Source: Biscogniauxia marginata (lineage: Eukaryota > Ascomycota > Sordariomycetes > Xylariales > Xylariaceae). Taken from it: DNA of 64,000 nucleotides. The stretch covers positions 186,001-250,000 of the forward strand of contig MU404068.1 of NCBI GenBank assembly GCA_022695795.1. Direction: 5' to 3'. The stretch's first letter is position 1. The number at the start of each line of letters is the position of its first letter. Under the pieces are notes generated by a model. The model was given only the letters and a program-made list of their open reading frames with translations. It made no database searches and was not told where the DNA came from. Of the stretch, positions 1-13,000 are shown one piece after another. The position numbers and the translations under genes are program-made.

Positions 1-3000
1 ACTCGTTATATGCGTGATCTTTTTGGGGGGGGTTGTTTTTTCTGGTATAGATTAACTAGTTCATCTTAAATGTCTCGCCTTTTCTTTCTAGTAAGTGACT
101 CTATACAAATCGGACAAGCCTCGACTTACCTTTTTCTGTCTCTCCCTCTCTCTGGTATTTTCTCGGGGTTGTGTAGTTTGTATATATGTAGGTATGTACG
201 TACGTATATGTACGAATGTAGGCGCGTGTTGTGTACATGATGTACGTACGCCTACATTGTGTGTATGTGTATGTGTATGTACTGCGCGCCGTTTCAGATT
301 GGGGGAACACCTAAGTCTTTATCCCCCGGACAGACAGAGGCAGAGGCAGACATAATATCTAGTTAATAGTCGTTAAATGCAACTCGATACTCGCGAGCAT
401 ATAATTCAACGCTATCTGAGTTTATAGTGCCTATATAGGTATAGCACTTTCTTGTCTTCCATGCCCCCCATGTAAATCGAGCGCTAGGCCCTATATCCCC
501 CGAACCTCTACGAGGAAGAATGCAAACTTGAGAGCTTAAAGATGGATAGAAAGTATGTATACCCTTTAGTAACTTTCTACTATCACTACTCCTTCTAACA
601 GTAACGGACGAAATTCACCTTACTAGGCTACCTGTATATTCCTAGACGTACGTCAGGCTGGCATTCTTCTTCATACCTATACCCCTTTGGGTATCATATC
701 CTAACCGAGGTAGGTAGCGGGATGAACGGGAGACTCAGACAGAAAAGAAAAGGAAGGAAAAAAGGCAAACAAGGGAATAAGAGAAATTCTCCTATGCCCG
801 TTCCCTTTTTGCCTACGATACCCGTTCGCAAATCGTAGATGTGCCGTGATACAGTAAACTAGTACTTGTTCTCTACTCTGTTTTCCTCTTTCTGCTTAAC
901 CTTTCCCCCTCCTCCCCCTCCCCCTTTTTTTTTTGTTTTCCTTTCTACCTCTATTACGATCCCAATAGGTCACAATGATTTTACAATCTCCCCTCGTATT
1001 AAACCACTCTTGGGCCTAGTAGCAAAAAATAATAATAAAAAATTAACAACAACAAACCTAACTGTTTTATACTCAACTGCCCTTTCTGGTGATTTATAGC
1101 TATTTTGATAATCACAGAATACTTGCTACTAACACCTCGATACAGTAAAGCGGTCGGGCGCTTGCAGCTTTAGGTTTTTTGTTTTATTTTGCAAATCCGC
1201 TATCTCTCGTCTACCCTGGGAATCACACAGCATATTACTCCCTGCCGCCCCAAATACCCCTGCTACATATGTAAACTTCTTGTCCTACCCCACGCACATA
1301 TCCCATCGCCGACGGCCTCCCCTCCTCCTCCTACTCTTTCTGCGGAGGACCCCTTCTTTCTTCCGAATTCGTAATGTGCGTTGCATCTGTTGGCCTATCC
1401 CGTGCGATTTTGGGGAAGGGAAGCTCGGAGTGGGGTATTCCTTTTTATTTTTTCTTTCTTTTTGTTTGGGGGCGGAAATATGGCGAACGTCGACATGGTG
1501 GGAAAGTTTGTATTTATATACTTGCTGATAGACGATTTCTTAATAGATGTTTGCGTACGTACATACAATATTGACTTAGCTTAGTCGCTTGTAGGGCTCC
1601 TCTCTCTCCCTCTCTCTCTTGGCTGGCTGTGGATGGGCTGTTTTGCAATGTATATGAGACAATGATGCTCTAAAGTATAAATCGGGTTTGTGCCGTGTGA
1701 TTTTGATCGGTATTGAGAGGAACCGTTGTAACGCGTCGTGATTGAATTCGCGATATTTTCTATGTAGACAAGGCTGTGAGCATTATTTACAGACGAATGG
1801 GAGTTCTAAAGGAGAAATAATCTTTATGTGAAAATTAGTCTACTTATCTTGCTATTACGCCTATACTCCTGGTGTATACGATATATAAAAAAGAGACATA
1901 GTGATATATCTCCAACCTCATGCATTCGTAACTTCGATTTTCCGCAGTATCATATCATGACGATGTTAGACAAAAAAAAAGAAAAAAAAAGCACTCCACA
2001 GGTCTAGCCAGCGGATCGATGTGCTGCTCGTTAGCAGGCATTTCATGATCAGATGATTCCCGAAGCAGTTTCATAGTGTAGGCTGGGTCGCCAGGGCACT
2101 GCAGACTAGGTATTCGGGGCGATCGAATAACACTCCGAACACCTAAGGATATCAAACTCGTATTCAATGATCTTTGCTGGCATGCTATGCCCTCTTTATT
2201 CAGTGGGCTACGTGAGCAAGGGATTAGGGATCCTCTATCTACTATTCACTGCCCCTGACTGTCAATATAAACATCCCAGCAATGGCTCACCCAACAACCG
2301 CAATTTGTATAGGACATTGCTATAAGGATTATACAACGTTTCTATTATAATTATTGTTTTGTTGAACAAATGAATGGTGTCCCGTTATGTCTTGGTAGAT
2401 AGTTCTCCTCCTTTATGGAAGGAATAAGCACAAGGAAAAGTTACTCGGCCAAATGTCGCGAGCTGGCCCCCAAAGCAGCCAATGTACCTACCTAGCCTAG
2501 AGCGTCGTTGCGGTGTAGGGGGGAACAACAAGGGACTGTACACGTATACAGTATACAGTTTTCCCATTCGGAGGATAGCCCATCTACCGGGCATCGTCGC
2601 ACTTGTGGCTTGGTCAAAGCGGAAAAGGCTGTATATACTACTACATACAGACAACCGTCAAGTATACACCGGTGAGGCAATGACCAGTAAGCAGCAAAAA
2701 CACGGTCCTCCTGGTCCGCGACCATCTACCGAGAGACAAGGTCTCAAGCTGATTTGGTTATCTGCGCGAGAGATTTTCCCTTTTCCTTCACTCCCCCCGC
2801 CCCTCCCTTCTTTCTTCCCCTGTCCCTGGACAAAATTTGTGTAACGGACTGGGCAGGTACTTCTCATCGGTATTCCTCGAAATATTTTCCGCAAGAAATA
2901 GGTAGTGAAGCTTAGACATGCTAGCAGATACCAAGACCGAATCGTATTACTATATAGATAACCAGGGCCATCGTTTTGGGGGACATGATTGGGTGTGTGT

Positions 3001-5000
3001 GTAGGTATGCGTAATCGGCTCAGGGGGCCCCGTGATATCGGAGCAACACGTACATGTGGACGAGGGTATAGGAGTAGCAACGGCATAGGTCCACGGTATA
3101 TTGCCATTATTTTGAGACCTCACCATGATCAAAGCTTGCTAGTTGCGCATCCGCGTGTGCGTCCGTGCCTCACCAAAAAGGCGTTGGCACTACTGCGTGA
3201 CCTGGGCTACCCTGCGCACGACAAATCTCCGAGCAAAAGGTTGTTGCATATCACCACTTCCTACAGGCGTACTTTACCCAGTTCGAGCAATGCCCGCGCC
3301 GCGGAATAATCTTGAAGCTAGCGGGGAATATGTACTTCGCATGTGAAGGGGACGGGGGACGAATGTGGTCTGACTAAGGGGTAGCTGGCCAGGCCTATCC
3401 CCAAATATAGAGAACGAGAGGTTGAAGACATAGGCGTTCCCGTTGGACAGGGCAACATACAGTAAGTAAAACCATAGGCTCCTAGGCGGCCGGACTTCAC
3501 GCGAATTTTTTTTATCTACCTACTTAAGCTAGCCTTGGCAAAGAAGTAGATTTGGGCCGCAAACATCACAGGGGAACCTGGAAAGTCCCCATAGGGTAAG
3601 CAGGCAGGTCGCCCCCAGCAGAGGGCTCTTGAGCTAAGCCAAAAGTTAGCAGAGCTCTCCTAACATGACGAGATATCTAGCAGTATATCGAGTGCCTGGA
3701 AGAGTTTCGGCCTCGCCTTGGTGACCACCGCTTTCTGTGGGAAAAAGAAAATTCTAAAAGAAAACCCACATGGCTAGTTGGTGTAAGAAAGGCACTAGCA
3801 TACGTATAAGCAGTGAAAACTAACAGTAGAGCCAGATTGGCGGGTCCGGCTAGTGTTAGTTAGTTAGTTGGCAGATGAGCGAAGATGAAGCTGACGCCAA
3901 CTCGGGATTTGAGTTTCATAGTAATTTTGTGTCCGTAGCCTTAACCCCCAGTGGTTCCTCAGGGGGGAGTGTATAGCGACAAGCGGGGAGGTCGGAATCC
4001 CAAGCTCTTGCTAAGTAACATAGACTAACAACACACATACACTGCACACACTCATGATGACAACAATTAGACCCATCCGGCTGGCTAGGTAGTATAGAAC
4101 GGATCCAGAGGAACGTATCCCGCTACCCGTATCTGTGGAGATCTAATATCCCGACCCGACTACTCTTACATGTTCTCGTGCGGTCTAACGGTGTAACTTC
4201 GCTACTTTAGTAGACATGACGTGCGCGCTTCTGCAAGACTATTAACTCGCAGGGCAAGCTGAAAAGAGTGTCTTGACTTCTACCGGGCAGCGAAGTCGAG
4301 AAGGAGGGGACAGCATCTCGTAAAGACTAGATGTAATGTAGTAAGTATATCTTTGGGGAGGGGAGGGAGAGAATAAGAGTCATTCACGCGTAAGTAGTAA
4401 CGGTCTGTTCACTTGTCGATCTCCCCTGCGAGTACCTAGAACTTAGCTACTTGCCTGCAGGTGCTGTAGGTACTGCAGGTATCACCTAATGAGGATTTTA
4501 ACCGAAAGCGAGGCGATGTGAAAGTAGCCTGCGGGGTTTCCGGTGGAGGAAGTTGGTTTACTATATTTTGATAGCGCCAAAAGGCCCCTAGTCATGGTAT
4601 ATGAATTCGGAGATAAGGGGAAGAAACAGACGGCATCGTCCTCGACGAAATAACTCGCTTGTACCTAAGCAAGAGCTCTTAGATATTCCCCATTGAGCGG
4701 GCGTGATGGCTAGATCTGGTCACTGTACCACGTGATAGAGTGCCACATGGGTGCACAGCATTTGTCTTCGCTTCCACTTCGTGATATGTACTGGGCGTTC
4801 ACCTGAGCAGGTTGGCTTGGCTCGGTTAAACCCTGGTGCTGATGACGTACGTCTTACATCTAACAAACATACCTATACAGGCACATTACAATCGGCGCCG
4901 AAGCTAAGGTGGTCTTCTCGAAGGCAAGCTGAGGACCAGGGGCATCGAATCAGCGTAGGCTAGGTAGGTACCTGGTGAGGGTCGCCCTCCCAACGATGTC
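1..5000. other. Gene-free stretch, left end
   Basis: I see no supportable gene. The open frames are short, overlap on both strands and show no family motif. The DNA has a GT/ACGT-rich patch at about 180-290, a C- then T-rich tract at about 900-935, and many TAGGTA/ACCTA words. Composition is mixed, with no obvious transposon ends. Confidence 0.6.
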
Positions 5001-8000
5001 GGAAATGGGAAACCAGATCGTCTCATCCTCGCGGCCCGGGCGGGAAGGGTTCAGGTCTCCACGTAGGTAGTGGGAAAGGGTCTAGACTCAGTACAGCTGC
5101 AATGAAAGTTGCAAACCTGACCCATTCAGTTCAGGAGTTCAATAGATTGACATTCCGTCATGGGGATGGCAGATGGAGGCGAAGCTGCTCGCGAACACGA
5201 GAGAGATGAGATAATGTTGGAAAAGCCGAGGGTTGGGTTGCGCTGCTAGGACGAAACGTGGTTCGGTCGCGCTCCTTTAATCTGCCTAGATGTTTGACGT
5301 TATTGCTGGGTTTCATGGACGCCGAATGCGACGCTGCACATCTGGGACCGGTGAAAACCGATCGTGCTAAACCATTATCTGCTAGAAGCGAGCGGGTAGC
5401 CATGTGTTTGGGATTTGGATTTTCCGGCGTGTGGAGGATTTGTGACAAGTCGAGAAGCGATACGGTTCGTTATAGGCAGGGCAGTAATATTATAGACACA
5501 GGGGTCGTGACGGAGAATGCTGCCATTACGTGAGCGTGGCTGGTCTGTGATCTCAGGCTTGCCAGGGCCTTTTCTAACTACAGTGGCGCCCAACAAACAG
5601 TAGGTATATCGCGTCGAACTTTAGCCAGCTGCAGCTAGGGACCAATTGGCAGGTGTGCAATGAAGGCTCTGGGCGGTCTCTACGAGCGTAGCCGGTGCTA
5701 GGTGGTGGTTCCTTTGCCCACGCATGTGATCTCGCATGTAAATAATCGAGTCCTGATATGAGCCTCCCGACCCATAGAAGGGGGGGATTCTGGAACGACC
5801 GAACGCCTCTTGCATGGGACTTGGTAGCCGCCTCGCGCCCTAGGTCAGCCAAGGCTGAATGGATGCAGGTACGCCGTGAAGTCGTGCAGCATCCTTCTTC
5901 CAGAGCTACACTAGCGGGCGTCTCACCGCTCTGCGCTGTATATCCAAATGTCTCCGACAAAATTTCCCTACCCTGTCTCGCCTGTCCATCAGGGACCGGT
6001 AATCTGGTTAGCGCAGCTTGGACTGGCAGAGTCCAGCGTAGCGCAGCGCCGATCTAGTTAGGGCCAAGTCGAATCCAAGGGCCGCTCCGAGTCCCAAGCC
6101 CCTTACCGACCGTCTGGTTCCAGATTCCCACCTTGTTCGAGTTAATTGGAGTCCGTGATTCGCAGTTGTTGCTACTTTACCGATTCCACGCCTAAATGTT
6201 TTGACGCGGCACATAGCTGCATTCAAAGGCCGAGTGTCTGATAATATAGATATTGCATGCCAATAGGTGAATTATGTCCCTGTTGAGAAATTCTCCGTCT
6301 GCTTGGCCTGATTGTCCGGCGGCAATTTACGCATGAATCTTGTAATCAGAGATTGATCGTGTGCGACGGCGTCATTCAAGGCCACATGAAGACTTCGGCT
6401 TCTCGAAATTTTCCGAATAAACGAGATAAATTCCTATTTTCCCGCCTTTCCTCCGTTCGTGCAGTACCATCTTGGCCGACCTCGTCTATCATGATCCGTT
6501 CGAAGCCCCATCTATGATCACATGGACTTATCATATATGAGCTTGGCTAGGCTGTTTAGTTGTCCCGGCTCTCGGGCCTGTTGGTCCCATTTTCGAATGT
6601 ATTCGTAGTGGTGTGCATTCCCCTGAATTTTGAATTATGCCGTCTTACCATGGCCTCCGTGAGAGCGCGCTCTCGAAGAATCTTTGATGTGGCTCTTCTC
6701 TGTATCTGGTAGTCGAGCTAGCGTTTGATGAGCGCTAACCCTCTCTTGCTATTTATTGCCTATAGCTAAAATTGCATTGCCTAGAATACCAGTACCGTAG
6801 CAAGCGGTGAGGTTATAATTGAGAGCGAAGACCACCAGTTCTTGTCGATCTGAGCCCAACGACAATTTGACTACTAGGCCTACTAACGATAAACTAACGT
6901 ATTCGATTTAGCTTTGATGGATCGTGCCTGCGATTTGCCGTAATGGTACACAATGCTGTTCATGGCGTGGTTCAGAATTGTATAGTATGACACCTATAGA
7001 ATTTGCAGCGGTGGATTTCCCGAGGCCATGGCAGCATGAATGATCGACTCCGCGGTCTTGAGCTTGCGCAAGTCAAAGCTCTCTGCATCTGTGGTACCCA
7101 ATGGAATCCATGGTCTGTGTTGTTTGTTCCACTGAATTGGTCCAAAGGTGGAATCACTATGTCTTTGTATTCCCCCAATTTGTACATAAATTTGTGCTAT
7201 TAATTAGACGTTTAGAGTGAGCAGATAAACGCCATCTGTGTGTCCGCGTGGCAACTAACAGCAGAGTAAGAAGAGGGCTTAGCGTATCCTCAGTTTTTGA
7301 AGTTTGGCTGCTACAAGATTATATGGAAAATGTTGTCTCGCTTGAGAGGAAGGACTGGAGCCTAAGGCATGGTGCAAGGGAGGTTGCCGAGGATTCGGGC
7401 TCCTGGACCGAAGTAGATGATCGGCGATGGGTGCGATGGGTGCGATGGGGAGTGTCGGCAGTGCCGGGAGTGTCGGCAGAAGCCCGAGGTCGTAGTTGTC
7501 CTCAATTGACGATTTTTGACCGTACCGATACAGCCAATTTAGCTATTGAATCATTCAGCTTCGGACTTGATGAATCAAAGGCTTGTTTCATGACTGAAGA
7601 CCCATGGTTTCACTTAATAAACCGTGATAACCTGACTAGCGCGGGGTGAAAAGGGGAGCTCAATTAAAGAGGACCACTTGACTCTTGATTTATGGATACT
7701 TATCGCCCTGTCGAGCTAGGACCTTTTCGTCGTGAGAACGACGAGGGGAGCCTCTGAAGGGAGCAAAAAAAAGTAATAAAAATAAGAAAGAAGAGAGAGA
7801 GAGAAAAGGGGCCATAGCAACGAGTGAGAGACCACTCCTTGGTGGAAGTCGACATCCATAGCACCGTAGAGATAGCTATTGAGATTATTAGGTCTATCTA
7901 TGTCTAGGTAGTACGTCAGCAGCAAGTGACTTGCAGCTCGCGGGTAGACTACCTGGTGGCTGCAAACTATAGGAGGACGGACCGTCACAGACGGGCTTTG

Positions 8001-9674
8001 ACGCAACGTGGTCTTTTCCGTGGATAACCCTCTCCTTTCACCGGCTACGTAGAAATCTCGGTTGATGACCTTGGCGGATGCAAAGCTTTAAAGTATGTAG
8101 CACTCTTGCCGGGGCTTTCCCGTTCGATCCGTCAGGGTCGAAGAGAATGCCCTTGTTTAGATGAAAGCAGGTTGAGATGAGATGACAGACTCTCAAAACT
8201 CGTGGTGACCGGGTTTGCCAGGACAAGCGCGGCTGGTTGAGGCAGGTCCACTTAGTGCCCCATGCCGTAATGAAATTAAACGAAGCTAGAGTAAATCATT
8301 ATCGCCCTCTCCATGCTGTCGAGGTGACGTGGATGGGAACATTGGTAATTGCTTTTCTTTCTGTGTCTAAGGCTCGCTCTGTTGGAGAAAGTAGGTTGGA
8401 TCAAATAACGAAAGAAGGCTGCTCTAAATGTAGAGTTGGGTACAGTACATTATAGGTACATAGTTTGGTTTGCTGTGGACCCGACACTAGTGAGTTGTAC
8501 CTCTGTACAGTTTACACATTATATTTATCTATGGGAGCACGGACCCCAATCTTATTCACAAGCGCAATCACTAGCCTATATGGTATAATGTGCCTACCTT
8601 GGATATTGAATACTCGGCCTTTTGACCTGATTGGACATTTCAGTCGCTGTATGTATGTAATGCAGATGTGCATATGATATGTGTGATGTATGTCTATGCA
8701 GCACATGCCTACATGCAGCTCTCCCATCATACAGGCCTCTCTCGTGTCCGCTGACCCCCGCCACGGCAGGCTATAGGACTAGGTATACAATGCGTATAAT
8801 GCAGATGCGGCTAGTGATCGCTATACCTCGTCGCATCAAGTGAGGTTATTTTAGCTGAAAATCTCCGAACCTCCGTCCAGGGTTCAAAAGCATTAACATC
8901 TCTTATTAAAGTCCCGATTGCATTTATATATATACACATTTCTACTACCTATATGTGTGCATTTATGTACGTGCACGCGCAAGATCTGTGCACGGATTGG
9001 CATGTGTTCTGTATCGAGGCTGCAAATGCATAGAATTCCCCAGTTGCTACGGAACTTGGCGTCTCATCGCGCCCGAGTCTCTCCCTGCCGTAAATGTACC
9101 ATGCGTCAATTTTCTACCTATACCATGCGAAGATCATTGTCATAATCTTATTGTTAATACATCTCGGACCATTTATCTTAAGGGGAAGGGGTTTGGGGGT
9201 AGAACGGATGCTACACTGAAATGCTACCGGCGTTAGTTGAGGCTCTCTCAGAAGCAGAGACTTGGCGTCCGAGAGCCCGTGGGGGAGGGAGGCTTGTTTG
9301 ACTTGATGAACGGACGGAAATGCAGGGTCCCGTCAAACGACTGCGAAACTGGGATGAGTCTTCAGACATCGGACGAAAGACCAAAAAGGCAGAGCAGGGA
9401 ACAGGGGGCCTCGTTAAGTTCCTACACTACTGCATACTTTGTATATAGCGCTCTTCGGCTTGGAAAGTGTACGTAGCAGTAAGGGACAGCCGAGTTCCCC
9501 GTCAGTCTTTTCGTTACATAGTGCAGACTCGACTCCATTCATAAAATCCCGAGTCCCTGGTCCAAAAGGTTAGTCTCGCGGGACAAAGTCTTGTGCGATG
9601 TCTGCAATCGCATACGCTTCTCTAAACCCCTGATAACCCAGGCCTAGCTCATACTCTTAGTATATAAAATCCAG

Positions 9675-9712
<38 letters not shown>

Positions 9713-10000
9713 ACGTGAATAAACTCAAGTGTATGCTGGGCACAAGTATCTACCTTAGATATGTATTCAGTGGCTTGTATCTTATATGTATAAATTAGCG
9801 GAGCAAGTATTAAGTGAAAAGTTCGGCAAGAGGTTGCGGGACATGAACCGGCAACGAGGCTTGGTCTTCTGTGCAGTCTTCTGTGCACAATAGTGCGACC
9901 AACCGGAGGATTTCACAGTTGTTGACATTATCTGTTTTACTATTGACTCACTAAACAGAGTCCCAATCACGGGACTAAACCCAGACGTTGAATTGTCCTA
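5001..10000. other. Gene-free stretch with microsatellites and a small tandem repeat
   Basis: No recognisable gene. It holds an imperfect GGTGCGAT-type tandem at about 7430-7455, a purine-rich tract at about 7765-7810, and a compound (TC)n(TA)n microsatellite at 9675-9712. A 12-bp unit (GTCTTCTGTGCA) is repeated twice at 9864-9887. The open frame covering about 7323-7649 (108 codons) has no family signature. Confidence 0.55.
9675..9712. repeat. Compound (TC)n(TA)n microsatellite
   Basis: About eight TC units pass directly into about eleven TA units. It lies in non-coding DNA. Confidence 0.9.
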
Positions 10001-13000
10001 AATAAGATCGTAGACTAGGGGTGCTACTGATATGTCGGCCAATATATGTAATATAGCATTGACGAGGCACGGACCCCGGATGCATGGGGAATAAGGTAAG
10101 GTTAGGTATGTACCTAGTGTGCGCCGGCATAATGGGCTAAGCTATGCCCTTCAGAATGTTACAATACTTAAAATAAAGTAGAACTGCGTCTTACCCATGG
10201 GCGGGCGCATTGACGATGGGAATGGCCGTTCCGGCCCAACTACTTAAAGGTTAGGTAGGTAGTGTCGAATCAATAGCGGCAACTAAGAACTGAGAATCAA
10301 ATGGATCAACCAGTATTGACAATTAAATATAAGTTACATAGCTAATGTATGTCAATTTAAGCACCTACATGTAAGTTCCTATTAATCAACCCAGGTTCCA
10401 ATAGGAGATATGTACGTATGTATGTATATAGGTACATAATATATAATACATGCAGGTAAGCGACGCGCGAGCAAGTTACCGGATAACTTCGTAGTACAGT
10501 GCCGTACTAACTACAAGAGATCTGAGCTTTAATGCCTACCTGGGATGAAATATCGAGATAAGACTTCGTGATCAAGCCACACTATATGTATACAAGTATT
10601 GCATAGGTACGTACTAGGAAAGGCATAGGTAATATGTAGGTGAGCCGCCAGCGTCACCACATGGCAATCTGGGAGACGCTGTAACCACATAAACAGGGTA
10701 TACATGTACATACATACATTCAATAGCACCCAAGTACTATACTCTGTACCTGGCAGTCAGGTATATACGAATGCAACTTATACGAGCCGCTATGCGAAGC
10801 TCGCGATCACTTACTATAACGCATATTATATCGATTCGACATTATACGAAATAAATACCCCAGCCCAATGTCATGCGCTAATCATCGCGGGGACCTGATC
10901 GCGGGATGACACCCTGACAACTACCTAAGGTTAGAAGGAACCACATAGCTCGTTGAAGCTCTCTAGTTACAGAGAATTAACCTGGTCGTGCTTAGGTATG
11001 TAAGTGATCTTTGCGCGCAAGCCGTTCCGGCGCCTTGAGGCAAATGAAGCCGTTCGACGTCTCGAGTATTAATAGCTTGAGCCTGACGCACAAGACGATA
11101 CCAGGGTGATGTGTGTTACGATGTGACCGGCGGGGGATGCGACCTAGTTTAGACAATCATCAGTCTCAAGTGTGCCGTGTTCGGTTGCGGGATCGCTTTG
11201 ATGCCCATATTCTTTGCTACTATTAGCTAAGATCATTTATGCGCCGGGTAGCTCAATTCGCCTCGACCTACCTCTCGACACACCTCGCTCGAGGGTCTTT
11301 TGTAAACTCGTTAGACTAGGTATCATATGTATCAGGCTATCGCCTTCGGAATTGAGTCCAAGCCGACGTTCCATGCTGATCAATGGCGGCTCTTGAGTCC
11401 TCTCGAGACAGGCAAGTCTAGAGCGGACTGCAGACTACCTGTTTACCTGCTACTGGACAAAACTCTTTCCGAGGCGAGGGGTGAAGATATCCTCCAACGA
11501 GCAGGTAAGAGCTTTGAAGGCCGCTGTCGATCGTCAACGGCCGGGTCGCATCATGATCGATAGCGTCGGAGGCTGCTCCGCTGCCCTGCTGCTCTTCGTC
11601 ATGCCGAAGATAACCCCCTTTACTTCCGATCTACGCAGGGCAAGGCAGATTGAAATTAGTATACGACATTGTCTTCGGCAGTCTGCAGTAGTTTTCAAGC
11701 AGAGTTTAATAGCAACAACAAGACGCCACAAGTGAAGTGAAGCGCCCCCAGACCAGATGCAGCCGGACCCTTGCCTGTCCTTCAGACCCCTGTCCTTGTT
11801 GCGTTCACAACATTTATTCCCAGGTTAGGCTCTCCTGTGCAGGAACATGAACTGCAAGATCCCCCCCATGCTTAGTTGTGAACCTTGCCTGAATATAATA
11901 GTGAAATGAGCCCGACTCAATAAATTAACCGACGTGGATATTTTGGTCTAGCACATCACGTCACTGGCACTATCCTTCCTTGCCTCCACTGCAAAACGTG
12001 ACGATGATCATAGAGCCGCCCCAAACTACCGCGGCCCAGGAACGCCCCAAAGTTCTCCGAAGTGTGGTTCCGAACAAGCATATGTACAAGCCTCTTAGGA
12101 ACATATGCCATCCCAAGCTGAAGCAACGCGGGTAAGCTAAAGGCTCGCTAGGTTATCGCTGATTACATTTATACACCTCCCTCCCGCTCCCTCCCAACGC
12201 TCCCTTTTTATCTGCGCGGCTCCAAAATTATCCACCATTCAGACCCTAGGAAGAGCCATCGCAACGGTCCACGATCTTTACAGTATAAATTGTGGCCACT
12301 TAAGAGTGCGTTCTTTAGCAGTTCTGGTTTTATTTGGCTTAGAAAAAAGTTGCTTGACTACCGAAGAGTGATGATTTGCATGAATTATGAAGCACTTAAC
12401 TTATACTATTGTAACCTCGAGTCGTGATACTAGTAGCAAATATGTATCTGTGCTTTGTATGCACTAAGGTTCGCCAAACTTACATACACGTATCCGGGCT
12501 GTTTTTCACCCTCATGACTACGAGCGGCGAATTTCTCGGGATGCAACGTGTAAGATGTTAAGGTCTGTCATCGGGGACCTGTTTTTAGGCTTTTCTTTTG
12601 AACATGCAACTCTGCTAAAGAGCCTCCTCGCATGCTTACGGTTTGGCCTAAATACAGCTGCATTCCTATTAGTCAGGCCTAATCACTTCTCGAAGCAGAA
12701 TGATAAGTAGCCAACGTTCCATCCAGTCAAGCTAGTCTTACATCTCGTTTCTTTTCTTAAACAAAAGCAAAAGACACGGAAGAGAAGAAGAAAGAAATCT
12801 CTCAGTTGTTCTCACACATTGCACGTGTGAAATGATGCTCCTCAATTTCTTCACTGAGCTCAACTAGGCATTCCGTACGGCTATCCCTCCAATCAGACTC
12901 AAGTGCGAAGCTAGAACTTGGGCTTTTGACGCCGGAAGCCGGCTATCTGTTCGTGATCCCTCCCTTTTTATTGACGCCTTTAGTTAGCATTTCTTTCCGT

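Noticed and set aside
7323..7649. 108-codon plus-strand open frame
   Set aside because: No family motif. Part of it is a simple tandem (GGTGCGAT units giving WVRWVRW), and the longer version starts at GTG. Coding status not supported.
9825..9905. Possible tRNA on the minus strand with GGTTG/CAACC ends
   Set aside because: A T-arm-like and acceptor-like pairing can be drawn, but the anticodon arm is a 12-bp direct repeat that cannot form a stem. Evidence too weak.
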